Shown: piece by piece, positions 49,805 to 61,845 of the stretch | Position numbering within the stretch: position 1 is the stretch's first letter | How the letters are laid out: the number at the start of each line of letters is the position of its first letter | Assembly: GCF_963576615.1 (NCBI RefSeq) | Contig: NC_088711.1 | Location: 6,572,001-6,636,000, forward strand | DNA length: 64,000 nt | Source: Watersipora subatra | Lineage: Eukaryota > Bryozoa > Gymnolaemata > Cheilostomatida > Watersiporidae | Reading direction: 5' to 3' | Program-made: the position numbers and the translations under genes | Notes under the pieces: model-generated | Database searches by the model: none | What the model was told of the DNA's origin: nothing | Seen by the model: only the letters and a program-made list of their open reading frames with translations

Positions 49805-51652
49805 ATGGGCACAAACTACCATAATGAAGTATTGAGAAAAGCTCGAGTGCTAGAAAGACAAAGGAATGCAAGAGAATTTTTTCAGGTACGCTTTTTATAA
49901 AATTATTGAAAATGCCAAAACTGTTTCAGCTAACTATGGGATGTTTGTTTGACGGTTTGTTCAACCAATGATATACAGCCCCCCAGTGGGGGCTGTATAT
50001 CATTGGTTCAAGTTTCCACTAATTATTCTTTTAAAAAATATTTGTTACAAATTAATAAAATTACAATTTAAGCAGTATAGTTGTGTTATACTTTTAAGAA
50101 TTTAGCTTTATCATTATTATAACAAAGGAATTATTGAATTTTTTTCACCACCTTTGGTATGTATTGCATAAAAAACTATAGTATTCTCCAGGATATTTTA
50201 AATTGTTTCTCAAGCTTATTTGATCAGATTGTATTAGTTTTTTTTTTAAGTATAAAAATTAAAATACCAAATGCATTTACAAAGCACTTGTTGTAGTCAC
50301 AAAAACAACAAGGTAGTGATGCTTCATCGCTCATGAAGGTTATGGATTTTCTGGTATTAGTGTAGGTATAATTATTATAGTGTGTAGCCCAAGTAGTAAA
50401 AAAATTTTCAAAAGGAAGTTTAATCAACATAATTTAAAACTGCAGTAAAAGTTTTCATCGAACAACTTAAACCGGACATGTTTGCTCAAATGTAATTTTA
50501 TGAGTTTCAAGTTAGTTTATCTTAAGTGATACAGTATCTCAATTTTATAATCCTAGTAAAGCTAAAAGTGCTAACGAGCGACATAATTATAACATTACAT
50601 AGAATAACACCCTAAACAATTTCATGTGAATTAAAATAATTGGAAGCTTTAATAATAATTCTTATGTATATATATCATTATATATATATTTATATATCAT
50701 TATATATATCATTATATATATATATGTCATTATATATAATTATCATTATATATATCATTATATATATAATTACCATTATATATATCTGACTGGCACACTG
50801 ACTGGCATATGTATATGACTGGCACATGAAACCTCTTCATGGTGCTTACCACCGACAAATATCTAAGGTTGGCGATTTTCACCAGACATATATATGGCTG
50901 AACAAAGGAAACCTAACGGCCAATACAGAGTCGCTAATCATGGCAGCTCAGGAGCAAGTGCTCCCAACAAGGCAACTCCAAACAAAAATCTATCACACTG
51001 GAGACGATCCTAGATGCAGACTGCGCAAAGATGCACCTGAGACCATCCAACACATCATCAGTGGATGCAAGCAGCTAGCAGGACAGGAAACGCATACACT
51101 GAGCGGCATAATCATGTCGCAGGTGTTGTGTATAGAAGTCTATGTGATGAGTATGGCCTTAATAAATCACAACACTGGTGGGAAGCTCTTGGTAAGGTCA
51201 ATGAAAATGACCGCGCTAAAATCCTCTGGGACTTCTACATCCGGACTGACAAGCATGTCCTAGCAAACCAACCAGATATAGTGGTGGTGGACAAAGAGAA
51301 CAAGAGGGCTACTATAATAGATATAGCAGTACCCAATGACTACAATATAGCCAGCAAAGAAAAAGAAAAGGTAGAGAAATATCTCCCTCTTGGAGAAGCG
51401 ATTGAAAAATGCTAGGATGTAAGAACAACTATAATTCCAGTAATCATTGGGGCACTGGGCGCAATAACACCGGCGCTTAAAATGTGGCTTGCCCAGATAC
51501 CTGCAGCAATCAACTCAGGTGAGTTGCAGAAAAGTGCGCTATTGGGAAAAGCTAAGATCTTGAGGCGAGTGCTCAAACTTCCAAGTCTCTGGTAGGAGAC
51601 CCGAGTTAGAGCAGAAATTACCACCCATATGGGTTAACCGGGATGTGGAAAC

Positions 51653-51689
<37 letters not shown>

Positions 51690-54600
51690 TAAAGTTTTTG
51701 TAAATGATTATGAGAACCAATCAGATACTCCTGCTAGCTGGAAAGCTGTGGATCCTAACTGAAAAATATGGAGCAAAGTTATATATCTTAGAAATAAATA
51801 CTGTTCTTTTGTAAATTTTGTGCTGTTTTTGTAGCTGCTGAATAAAAAGTCATATCATTTACAACATGTGCGTATCATAGATTTGTCTTCCCTTGTATAA
51901 AGAGGAAGATATAAAAGTTCCTGTATAAAAGTCTACACACTTATACACACTTTGAAGGTTATCATTTTTACGCTATATAATAAACTAGCACTAAGCCTGG
52001 CAATGCCCAAGATTTCTTTTATTTTCAATCAGCTAAGTAAAACTATTCATCAAATTATTTATACACATATGGTATATAGTTTGAGGAATAGTTTTATTAT
52101 GAAAGCAAGACAACTCCACGTATTGGATAGATAGCGGTGCTGGTGGATGTTTAAGAGGCTGTTCTAAAGAGCCCGAAGGTATTTTTAGACCAACTATTTT
52201 TAGAGACCTGGCGGACAGCCCGGAGTATGTGTATAAGGTCTAGAAGAAAGCGGCTAAAAATTATAAAAAAGTTTAGCATTCGCACAGACTAAGAGCCACA
52301 CACAGGCAATGACAACGTGGGCTTTATTACTTTAGAACATTAATTGATTTTTAGATTGTAACTGTTTTAAAAAAACAAGGTGGGTTTTGGTTGTGTTTTT
52401 GGCATTGTTTATTGATGGTGTAAGCATTTCTGGTGCATGTTCACAAACTCATCAGATAGACACGTAAGAAAAGCTATATTTACGAATAGTTGAAGATGCA
52501 AGTATGTAGAACAACACGGGTGATTAATTCATTAGCACTTTCAGTAATTCCTGTGAACAATTTTGCCGACTAAGACAATAGAGTTTTGAATCTATGACAA
52601 CTCTATCGATTAATCAACTCATTTCTGATTTTAGCTAAAGATGGCAATTTCTGTGCTGCTAACAACTGTCGTTGCTCTTACTTCAGTAAAGTAAAAACTT
52701 TTAGAGCAAAACATTTTAATCTAAGGGTGAGAAGTATTGCAAGCTATAACAGCTTTCTGGCATTTAACAACAACATAATTATTATAGATCTTTTTACTTC
52801 TGTATGTTATAACTAAATTTTTTAAATCAAACTTGTGTATGAAACAAATGAGTAAAAGATATAGCAAACTGTTAAACCTGCAAGTGGTGTGTACAATGTA
52901 TGTCATTTGTGGTTGGTTTAAAATAGAAGGTTAACAACATTACGTAGGACGCTATTTCAACCCTTTATACAGCAGGAATTTTTAAGTATTACATGTCGTT
53001 CATCATGTGAGAATGGACAGATGCTTGTCAGCTTTGTCAATTTTGATACAAACCACAACTGCTATCACTTTTTCCGATTGGTTTTAACACTACTTTTTTA
53101 CAGTATAAGTACTATTACGGCTCATGTGTGTAGGCCTGGATCTGTACATTGTGTATTTGCATTTAAATTACATTGAAGTATCTCAGTTAAGCTTTCATAT
53201 CCTTTACCTGAGTTGTAACAGGTATTCTCAGCAGTTCTGCTGCTAAGCTATCCACATAAACAACTCTTTGCAAACTTGTCCATTGTTCATCTTTGCATTT
53301 AGCATTCATTAAGGTGGATCGCATTACGGCCATATATGTGATGGAACTCTTGATTGTAATTCCTTCAAATAACTTCCAAGAACCGTTTCGTCAGCAACTT
53401 TCTGTAAATCGCTGATGAAGTTTTCCCCTCATTTTCTGCTGCTAGTGGATTCTGCTCAATCTGTATTTCAGGCTAGTTGATAAATATGAAACAGGCTAAC
53501 AATGACTAGTTGCTTTTGATCAATTAGATACCGGTAGTTTTGTTCTCTTGGTGACAAATGACTTGAGCTGAACTGACTGAAGAAAACAAGATGGCTTAAC
53601 CTTGCTGTTGTTTTTTTAAATGAAGTGCCATAACACATGGTTGTGTGATGTTTCCTAAAACTCCTTTACCAGATTTATTATTCCTTGCTGAAAAGCTCAT
53701 TTGGAAAATATATCTACTGTCAACTGTTGACTTGCCAGTATTTGTATAAAGACTTTTTTATTACCCGGGCAACGCCAGGCATTCAATTAGTACATAAATG
53801 AAAGCACGGCTCATTCAACAATTAAGGCTATTACGCCGAATGAATTGATGAAATAAAATGACTGGCAATATATGAATAATAATATCACTTATAAGCAGGG
53901 TATTTGGGTAGCTATCAGTGATAATGGCAGAATTAAACACAATTGTTGTAGGAGAGCCCAGAAGAGAGAGCTAAATTGGAACGGATGATGAACGACATAA
54001 AACAGAGACATGCTTTTGAAAGCAGCAACCATGCTTCCGATAGCGGGTAAGTCAGCAAGTGAAGATTAACCTTATAGTTTCATGTTCCATCATAGCATCT
54101 TGCTGCTAATCTGTTTAAATATTTACCATCTGTTGTTAAAGATTATTTTTCTTAAAATTTATTCAAATGAGAATTTGCTTACTTTATAGCTATCAAAATT
54201 CTCTGTAAAATATTTTTAACGTAAATAAAACATTTTTTTAATTTTATATAGTTTTTAGATTTTTTTTCATTTAAATGTAAATATACTTATAATAGAATAG
54301 GGCATGCCAGTAGGTAGATGTGACTAACATCCTTAGTAATTTGATAGTCAGCTTATGGAATAACCAACAGGTGTACAATTGAATCAATTGTAAACTGTTG
54401 ATGTACGCATTGCAAACAAAACAAAAATGTAGCTTTTAGCCTCGGGTTTGACACACTGAATCTTGGTTCTTAATTATTAAGTCGCCACAACTAAGTGAAT
54501 AGTTCACTGAAAAAAATCTTAGCAGTAATTATGCTAAAGATATCTTATTGTTTACCCAAACTGTATCATGGCTATAAGGAGCATACACCCACATTGCAAT

Positions 54601-54867
54601 GTCTACAGTAAATTTGGAGTTGTTATACCAGCTGAGCAGCTATGGATAACCCCCAATATGGTATGTAATGCTTCGATGCATGTTTCATCTTTCAGCAATA
54701 TGTGTGTAACAGCGGCTGATGCTGTTGGAGTAGACAGGAATCGTCAGACGTATGACCACAGCAGAAATGGACCCATCAGAGATGATTCCAACAGATCGAT
54801 GAGACGGGAGGCGACATCAATGTTTGGAAACAAGCCGAAATACATGACCAATGTATGGAAGGGTTAG
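49805..54867 (+). CDS. Small 115-residue protein of unknown function (3 exons)
   Basis: Three exons join in frame: 49805-49885 (ATG, phase 0 end), 53952-54046 (phase 2 end, donor GTAAGT) and 54696-54867 (TAG at 54865). The protein begins MGTNYHNEVLRKARVLERQR, continues EERAKLERMMNDIKQRHAFE and ends with a basic, Arg/Asn-rich tail (NRQTYDHSRNGPIRDD and MFGNKPKYMTNVWKG). It looks like a short charged helix followed by a disordered tail, without a signal peptide or membrane segment. I do not recognise the family. An AATAAA lies at 54954-54959, about 87 bp after the stop, followed by a GT-rich stretch, which supports a real 3' end. The 4.1-kb intron 1 holds a retrotransposon fragment, and further exons could be hidden there. 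Confidence 0.6.
49962..50008. repeat. 21-bp perfect hairpin
   Basis: AACCAATGATATACAGCCCCC is followed by a CAGT loop and its exact inverse GGGGGCTGTATATCATTGGTT. It lies about 75 bp into intron 1 of the small gene. Confidence 0.85.
50660..50790. repeat. TATATATCAT microsatellite
   Basis: Long run of ATATATCATTATATATA words with interruptions. It abuts the retrotransposon fragment that follows. Confidence 0.8.
50826..51640 (+). pseudogene. Non-LTR retrotransposon 3' fragment with restriction-like endonuclease
   Basis: Two overlapping frames, linked by a frameshift near 51080, give one protein. The first has DFHQTYIWLNKGNL, then KIYHTGDDPRCRLRKDAPET and IQHIISGCKQLAG; the second has YTERHNHVAGVVYRSLCDEY, ILWDFYIRTDKHVLANQPDI and VVVDKENKRATIIDIAVPND. 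The last carries PD...D.K-type residues like the restriction-like endonuclease at the end of R2-class elements. The frame continues past the 51415 stop with VIIGALGAITPALKMWLAQI and LGKAKILRRVLKLPSLW. The fragment is truncated at 5' and frameshifted. It is followed by a TA repeat (51655-51685), as at many LINE 3' ends. Confidence 0.8.
51655..51685. repeat. TA microsatellite
   Basis: A run of ATATATAT that follows the retrotransposon fragment. Confidence 0.85.
51700..53951. other. Intron 1 of the small gene, second half; no exon assigned
   Basis: No domain-bearing frame was found. A Helitron-like end lies at 53790. Confidence 0.55.
53740..53790 (+). mobile_element. Helitron-like 3' terminus, copy C
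   Basis: It ends AAGACTTTTTTATTACCCGG, GCAACGCCAGGC, ATTCAATTAG, then T. The CTRR terminus is mutated to TTAG. It lies in intron 1 of the small gene, 162 bp before exon 2. Confidence 0.5.
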
Positions 54868-54953
54868 ATATGTGAGAGTAGAAACAGTCTGGAAATTTTG
54901 TGCAGCCGCTCATCGTTTTTCTTTATCATCTGTTATAATAATAATGCTTGTGC

Positions 54954-54959
54954 AATAAA
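54954..54959 (+). terminator. Polyadenylation signal AATAAA
   Basis: Canonical AATAAA 87 bp after the stop of the small gene, with a GT-rich region (GTGAGTTGTTATTTTTGTC) about 50 bp further on. Confidence 0.6.
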
Positions 54960-55810
54960 GTAAGCCAACTCGGTAATGTGTAGGGAGCAAGGAGAACCTG
55001 ACTTGTGAGTTGTTATTTTTGTCACACCCTTCCAACTCGGGGAAAGAGATGATTAATTCTTCGTGATGCCCCTACCAACACACGCTGACAAGGAATGCAG
55101 CCAAATAATTAGACTAAGGAAAGTAGCCATTAGTCTATGGTAGTTGACCAGTGAATATTATCTTGTTAGCGTTGGAGTAAATTTCCTCGAAGTATTTTTT
55201 CTGATGCAAAATTAGGGAGAGCAGTAAATGATAGCGGAAGAAATCGGAAATGTTGTGACATGTGAGCCAACCTTTTGCAACATTGAAACGAAAAACAACA
55301 GATCACTAACAAAAACTAAATAGCGTTACTAAATGTCATGAAGTGATTGATTGAACCACATGCAGATTGGCTCGTCTTAGACAAGACCCCCTTACAAGCA
55401 ATAACAAACTCATCATAGGTTCTGCAGCACATAAATCAAGTTTAAGATGATCATAAAAAGGAGTTTAAAGTGGGTTTGTAAGCTTACACTCGCAGTGGTG
55501 AGTTCAGGTAAATATTTGAACAACAGTTCATTTCAAGGAGACAGATTTTGCAATTCTGCCACAAGCTCATTTTGTGCGGGTGTATCGCGAAAGACAATAT
55601 TTTGGAAGTTCAGATACAAGAAAGGAAGATTGTGCAGCATAATATGCATCTTATGTACAGCTAGTTAGCTGTGATCCTCAAACAATTCTACTGAAAAGCA
55701 GGATAAAGCGAGCTTACAAGCTATCATCGATATAGGATACGGTAACGCCATGGCGCTACGCCAAGAAGTAAATCAACCGCCAAAGAGCATTTGTAACGCA
55801 CCATTTTATT

Positions 55811-55868
55811 TATAGCTCAGTGGGCTGTAGGATAACGCCTACGTCTCAGTGAACGTCAATCTTGACCT
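55811..55868 (+). repeat. tRNA-like segment (SINE head)
   Basis: TATAGCTCAGTGGG is a strong A-box, followed by an anticodon-like arm (ACGCCTACGTCTCAG) and a degraded B box (GAACGTCAATC). It does not form a full tRNA. Confidence 0.4.
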
Positions 55869-56752
55869 AGAAAGGATAATGGCTGGAATGCGCTTTTATA
55901 GTGTGTCAGAGACTAGAGGGGGCATCATTCAAAGACAAATAGGTGCTAGATGAAGGGTGCCAATGCCAGCTGAGATTTCCATAGCCAACCATTGATATCG
56001 GAAATAACATCTATGCTAATCTTTGAACGAAAACTTTGGCACTACTAGTCAGTAGGACTTTCAGTTTAAACGAATGACTGTAAATTGTGAAGCTATGATA
56101 ATCAAAGAGATCATTTGCATCATATCATCATTGTATCTTTTAAGAACCGTAACAAAAAGCTATAACATTTTACATAAAAACTTCATTATAATGTAAGAAA
56201 ATAATGACACCATTAATAATAGAGATTTGATTTTCCTATATAAAAATAGCAGTTCCAAAATAAGATGGATATTCAAAAATAACTCCATATCTATTACAAT
56301 ATGTACAGTAGAATATACTTTCTCTAGTGTCAAACACGAAAAAATATAGATCATGTACATGGCTCAGTGTAGTCTATTGCACAATGACTGAAGAACTAGC
56401 CTGAGCAAAGATTAAAAAGCAGGCTAGGACCAAAAGCTTCTTTGAAATGGTTTTAAAGCATGATAAATAAGTTACAAAAATCTGTACAAATATTTATGAG
56501 CTCCTATCCACACTAGAGCAACAATATCTCTCAAACGAACCCACTTAGTCATAAGTGGAAAAATATATTCTTCATAAAAATACAGCACAAATAATACTGG
56601 TAAATGATCAATGCCTTTCATGTATATACATGGCTCTGTCAATTGGGAGAAATAATCACAACAACTGATTAATACTATTAGTGTGATAGTCAATAGTAGA
56701 ACACAACAATCGAATACTGATAATGGGACTATAAACACAGAGTCTAATACAC

Positions 56753-58921
56753 CTATTCATTTAACGCACATTTTTGTAAATTTAGTTCATCGCTTAGGCT
56801 AGCCTGTTTAGGTAGATAGTCAGTCCTTAGAATATGAGGGTCACTATTCATAGTCTCTTGTGAGGGTAAGGGAGATTCTACAGTTCTTGGGCTATCAACA
56901 TTTCCGCCTGAATCTCTATCTATTCCACCCACATCGATTTCGTCACTGCATTCCATAAGCCTGCCCTCTGAACTATTCCGATACTCTAGTTTAGTTTTAT
57001 AATCTGAGAAAGGTAGGCTTGGTTCTTTTTCACTAACAAGTCCAGTTCTGTTCGAGTCTTGGTCAAGGCTCGCGTCTTGTCTAACTAAATTAGGTCGTCT
57101 GTTTTTGGCACTCGACAATGGTCGGTCAGAATTTGCGAGCTGCATGACTGGTACATTGAAGACAGCAGGAGACGATGTCTTGGGTGGAGATGCAATAAGG
57201 TCACTATCAAAACTAGTTCCGTGAGGATGTGACTCACTTTCCGTACTGTCAGCACTAGCGAGAAAGGACCATGCATCCCCTCGAGGCCGACTAAAATCTG
57301 AACTGTCAAACGAATTAGAAGCTGACCAATTAGATCGATTTGCTTGGGTCCTTACGAGGTCACCAGGATCAAGCAAGTGTCGCTGCGGCCACCGCAAGTC
57401 AGCAGTATCAAAAGAGCTGTCGAAACTATTTCCTGATAAGCTTCCACCTCGACTTGGCGTAGAATCTGTGCTCTCCATGCTTGAGCCGGAAACACTGTCT
57501 TTTGGATAGAGCATGCCCAGTTTGCGACGTTTCTTATCTGTGACCTTACTAGTATGGATACGCATATGCCTTGTTATCATATCCCGTCTACAGGCGGCAT
57601 AAGGACACTTAGGACACTGATACGGTTTCTCACCAGTGTGTGTTCGCTTGTGAGTGTTGAGATGGTCACTCCTACTAAACACCTGGCCGCACTCCTTGCA
57701 TTCATATGGTTTGAGCCCTGTGTGAAGCCTCATATGTCGTGTCAGCATATCAGATCTCGAAAATGAACGATTGCACACTTTGCAAACATGGACCCGATTG
57801 TTATTATCCGTTTTCACCTCAGTAGGTAAATGCTTTGCGATGTGCTTGGCCATATTGTCAAACCCTGGAAAAGTCTGCTTACATATGAAGCATTGATTAG
57901 CAGCAGTATTATTTATACGACTCTGCATCTGATGCCATTGGAGAAAAGCAGACATATTGAAATTAGTTGATGACATTCCCTGTAAGGGTAACATTGATCC
58001 ACTTTCGAGAAGGTTTTCATAAACGCTAGCAGCTATAGTCGGGTTCACTGATCCAGGGTTGAGAGTGGAGGGTGGGTACGGATTAAACGGCGATACTCTA
58101 TCCATATCTAGACTGCCATCGGTTGAGCTAGATGATGTACCCCTGTTGTATACCATGCTAATTGGTGGTAAACTCATCAAATTCTTGTTAGAGAGAGGGG
58201 CTCCTGGTGCGCCATTGGCCTGATCAGGAGAATCTGTCGCGGATAGAACGTCGCTTTCCGCTGGGCAACTAGATGGCGTGGACTGTCGCGAAGGCTGCGA
58301 GTGTTGTATCCTGTCTAACTGAAAGTCGCTGCGGCTCAACCGCTGCATTGTCAACAAGTGTTCGGTGTTGAAATGAGAGAGATCTGCAAGATTTTCCTCA
58401 GATTCGGCTCTCTGCCTCCGATGCATTTTTCTAGCTCGCTCCTCAAACTTGTTATGATAGTCCCTGCCAGAGGCTGGCTTATAAAAAGATGTACTCAAGT
58501 CGAGGGGTTGTTGCGCGTCACAAGGGTCATATTCTAATCCTCCATCTAAACTCTTTGAACGATTCTCTTCTGGTTGTAGCATATCACAATCTGTATCAGA
58601 CCTATAGTAACCGTCGTCCTCACTGTGTCCCTGCTGTAGAAATCTAGCTGTCAAGTTCTTTTTATAGTTTCCTGGTTGGTTACGAAGATTCACCATGGTG
58701 TGTTGATTAGGACTCATACTAGGTGAAAGAGCGCTGTAGTTGCCTCCTGCAGTATTAGTAGTAATAGTCATTGCGCTCTGAGGTAAGCTAGTCGAATCAT
58801 TGAACTCACACGGAGGTTCTATCTTTATACTAGGTACTCGAGTGGGCCGTTTCACCTCACTGCCTCCGCCTTCGTCATCACCCATTGGGGAAACCCTCTC
58901 TGCGTCAGACTCAGCCAACAT
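56753..58921 (-). CDS. C2H2 zinc-finger transcription factor (four fingers)
   Basis: A 722-codon open frame from ATG 58921 to the stop at 56753. Four C2H2 fingers run from Cys344 to His456. The first is atypical (CFICKQTFPGFDNMAKHIAKH); fingers 2 and 3 (FSRSDMLTRHMRLH, FSRSDHLNTHKRTH) have EGR/WT1-like FSRSD tips and TGxKPY linkers; the fourth (CPKCPYAACRRDMITRHMRIH) ends in a basic KKRRK that may be a nuclear signal. Outside the fingers the protein is Ser-rich and disordered. PLDLS at 139-143 is the CtBP co-repressor motif, and IKIE at 32-35 is a sumoylation consensus. It is probably a nuclear DNA-binding repressor. I cannot name the orthologue. A possible acceptor (AATAG) just before the ATG suggests upstream exons. 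EGR/WT1-like is an analogy from the finger tips only. Confidence 0.85.
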   Translation of the reverse strand: MLAESDAERVSPMGDDEGGGSEVKRPTRVPSIKIEPPCEFNDSTSLPQSAMTITTNTAGGNYSALSPSMSPNQHTMVNLRNQPGNYKKNLTARFLQQGHSEDDGYYRSDTDCDMLQPEENRSKSLDGGLEYDPCDAQQPLDLSTSFYKPASGRDYHNKFEERARKMHRRQRAESEENLADLSHFNTEHLLTMQRLSRSDFQLDRIQHSQPSRQSTPSSCPAESDVLSATDSPDQANGAPGAPLSNKNLMSLPPISMVYNRGTSSSSTDGSLDMDRVSPFNPYPPSTLNPGSVNPTIAASVYENLLESGSMLPLQGMSSTNFNMSAFLQWHQMQSRINNTAANQCFICKQTFPGFDNMAKHIAKHLPTEVKTDNNNRVHVCKVCNRSFSRSDMLTRHMRLHTGLKPYECKECGQVFSRSDHLNTHKRTHTGEKPYQCPKCPYAACRRDMITRHMRIHTSKVTDKKRRKLGMLYPKDSVSGSSMESTDSTPSRGGSLSGNSFDSSFDTADLRWPQRHLLDPGDLVRTQANRSNWSASNSFDSSDFSRPRGDAWSFLASADSTESESHPHGTSFDSDLIASPPKTSSPAVFNVPVMQLANSDRPLSSAKNRRPNLVRQDASLDQDSNRTGLVSEKEPSLPFSDYKTKLEYRNSSEGRLMECSDEIDVGGIDRDSGGNVDSPRTVESPLPSQETMNSDPHILRTDYLPKQASLSDELNLQKCALNE

Positions 58922-61845
58922 TCTATTAATAGATGAATAGGCGTATTAGATTAGCTATTTACAGTGTTTACGTGGCAAGCGGCAGCCCTACGGGTATTGC
59001 AACAAAGGGCAAGAAATAGGAGAGAGTTCCGGCTACATTAATTCTACAATGTCTACTCAATTCCATACAAACAATAATAAACTCATATCTACATGTACTT
59101 CCCACAGCATATGCAGCCCTGTTAACATGTGCTCTATGTTTAGATATTGAGAATCGCTGTAAGACATACAACTGAACCTGGCGCACGATGTCTAGCTTTC
59201 AGAAATACGGTTCCATATACATTTCTAGCTTTAGATGAAGTTTACAAACTGCTAGCACTTTTTTGAAGAACTAGTGAGCAGCTATAAGAATTCCTCAAAT
59301 TTGTCATGACATGACAGGAGTTAATCTATTCTGATAGTTGCTTCGTATATCAAGGCTGGTGTATGTGGCAGCCAAGGTGCTTATAACAATACAATGTATT
59401 TCGTTTAATGCCAACCACAGCCTACAGACCTTAGCGATAGATACTTCAGACAGTTACTATTAGCATTAAGCGAAATGAAAGTATATGTACACATATTACT
59501 AATGGCAAAAAAAATGAAAAGCTAAATGTATAAAAAGTGACTAGTGTGTAAAAAAACTAAATAAAGGATTAATCATCCGACCACGTTTGTTTTTACTGTC
59601 ACAGCCGAATTAATGTATAGCTTTGGGGACACAGAAGATGGACAGTGCATAGAGGCCATGATAGAAAAATGGAGCTAGTCTAATTATGACTGACTATATC
59701 GGGGAAAACGATTGTGTCTAGCGTACCAATCCCGTCAGGGCCTGCGTGAATTCACTTTTTCATAGACCTTTTTAAAAATCTTTTAATCATAAATAAATTT
59801 TTGTTATAGCAACTATAACCTTGAGTAAATATAGTGCGGCCTGTACTACTATTGTAAGGCTAATATTTATCCTAAGCACACCTGTGCAGACAGTGAGCCT
59901 TAATAATAGTTTTTCTTCCGTTCCATGAAATGTATTAAAGATGACTACACATAGAAGTTCTTGTTAGCTAAAAGAATTCGTTTAAACGGTGATGGCGACT
60001 GATTAATCAGCGATAAAGAATGTTAAGGTTGAAAGATACCGATGAAGAAACTGAAAAACCAGAAGAAGTTGAAACGAGTCAAAGTAAAAGGTTCAGTCAG
60101 ACCGCGACCGGTAGCTGAGGTGAAGAAGCTAACTATGCTGAACAATTTTTTAAAATGTTTTTATTTTAGTTTTGGCATTTACTACAAATGTGTGTCACTT
60201 GGTTTTTAAAATCTATTTGTAACAGTTGATTGAATAATATAACGTAACATGCAAATTTGCAGACATGAAGTATATACTTCAGTAACCCAATGCAGTAATC
60301 TAAACTGGGCTTGCGAGGAATCGAGGCTTATAACTCATCTTTTATTACACATAAAAGCCAGTTTGTGCTGCAAACTGTAGCAAACATATGAATTAGTGCA
60401 ATACGTTTGTATACAACATTATTAAATATATTTATAGAAGCCAACAAATGCATTCCAATTTAGAATGTTAAGAAAAATTCATAGCTCCAACAAGTTGCAG
60501 ATCAGATTATAAGATCTTCATATATTAACAGCAAGCAAATCATATCAGCCTGTAGAGAATTTCTCAGCTTTCCAACTTTTGTATTTAGGGATCTATGACA
60601 ATTTAGAAGTAAATTATAGCAGCTTGCATGCAGCCATGGCCAAGGTCTAAATTAATGTGACATTCTATGGGTTGCTATATAAGCTAGCTGAATGGTATAA
60701 AAACTGATGACATCATATATATCGGTTGCCGAGTAGATTTTTTTTATCAAACCAACTGGGATGTGTTGGCAGTGGTCTAAGGCTTTCTGCCTATTCATCA
60801 TGAAGATAAAGGCATGTGGGTAGGTTTGATGTCACTGATGAAGGACCGGAATTTAAAATATTTCGCATAAATCTCCTTAATAGCAGGTTGGAAACCACCC
60901 TAACTAGACATTCATACAAGAAGTGGGCGTCGTAAAACTGCTTAGCAGAGGCTTGAGCCAGAAAGCCATTCAGATATTGTACGCACCAGTTGAAACTATT
61001 GGGCAATAGTGAGGATAGGCCTACTCGAATTCCAACGAAAATCAAGCAAGCAATGAGAAAACCACCCAACCAAATAACTCGTAGTCATTGACCACGATAC
61101 ACCAGAAGATCAACAAAAATATATCCATGGACTGATATTGTGCCAGCAAAGATCAATAACAGGTCAAAATAATTTATATGCTGGTCTAAAGACCAGCCCT
61201 GCTCATGAAAAGTTGGTTCTGAAATACTAACCCAATGTTTCTACAAAGTGACCAAATCGTTGCAAAACATTTAATATGGCAATTAGAAGTTTCAGTTATA
61301 TAAAATGTTTTATACAGCATAAAACTAAGAAATGAGAGAGCAAGATGAATCTGTATTTATTTCAGTGAATTCAGCAATTCACGCTAGTGGACTCCATACA
61401 GCTTTAGTGTTGAATTTACGGTTATTAGTCAGGTGTTCATCAACAGCTAGAATATGACAACATGGAACTGGTTCAAATAGGCCTAATGTATCTTGTGAAA
61501 CACTATGAACTAGTCGACACAATTCTACGATTTAGCGATATTATTGAAAAGTTTGTCATGAATAGTAGCTATATGTTTATGATGATAAAACATTAATACT
61601 CATAAACTAGGAGTTAGCCTCTCAACACTATTCACAGCAAAAAGGCGACACAAACAGTAAATCCGATTATCTTATGAAGTGAAACAGACCAACTACTACA
61701 TTTTATAATTTTATTCTGCTGTAACACTGATTGTTGATGAAATCGATCAAAATCCAATCATGAACAGTGTCTACTTGGTACCAATGGTGATTGGGGAGAG
61801 GTTACACCGTCAGCTAGCCCTCCTACTAGCCCTCCTAGCTAGTGT

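Larger units (their letters stand above)
54868..56752. other. Spacer with poly(A) site and a tRNA-like segment
   Basis: AATAAA (54954-54959) ends the small gene. A tRNA-like patch lies at 55811-55868. The 3' UTR of the minus-strand zinc-finger gene must begin just below 56753. No other gene is supportable; the short frames at 55447-55668 and 56160-56738 have no domain. Confidence 0.6.

Noticed and set aside
57554-57766. 70-codon plus-strand frame within the zinc-finger region
   Set aside because: Antisense shadow of the finger-coding sequence.
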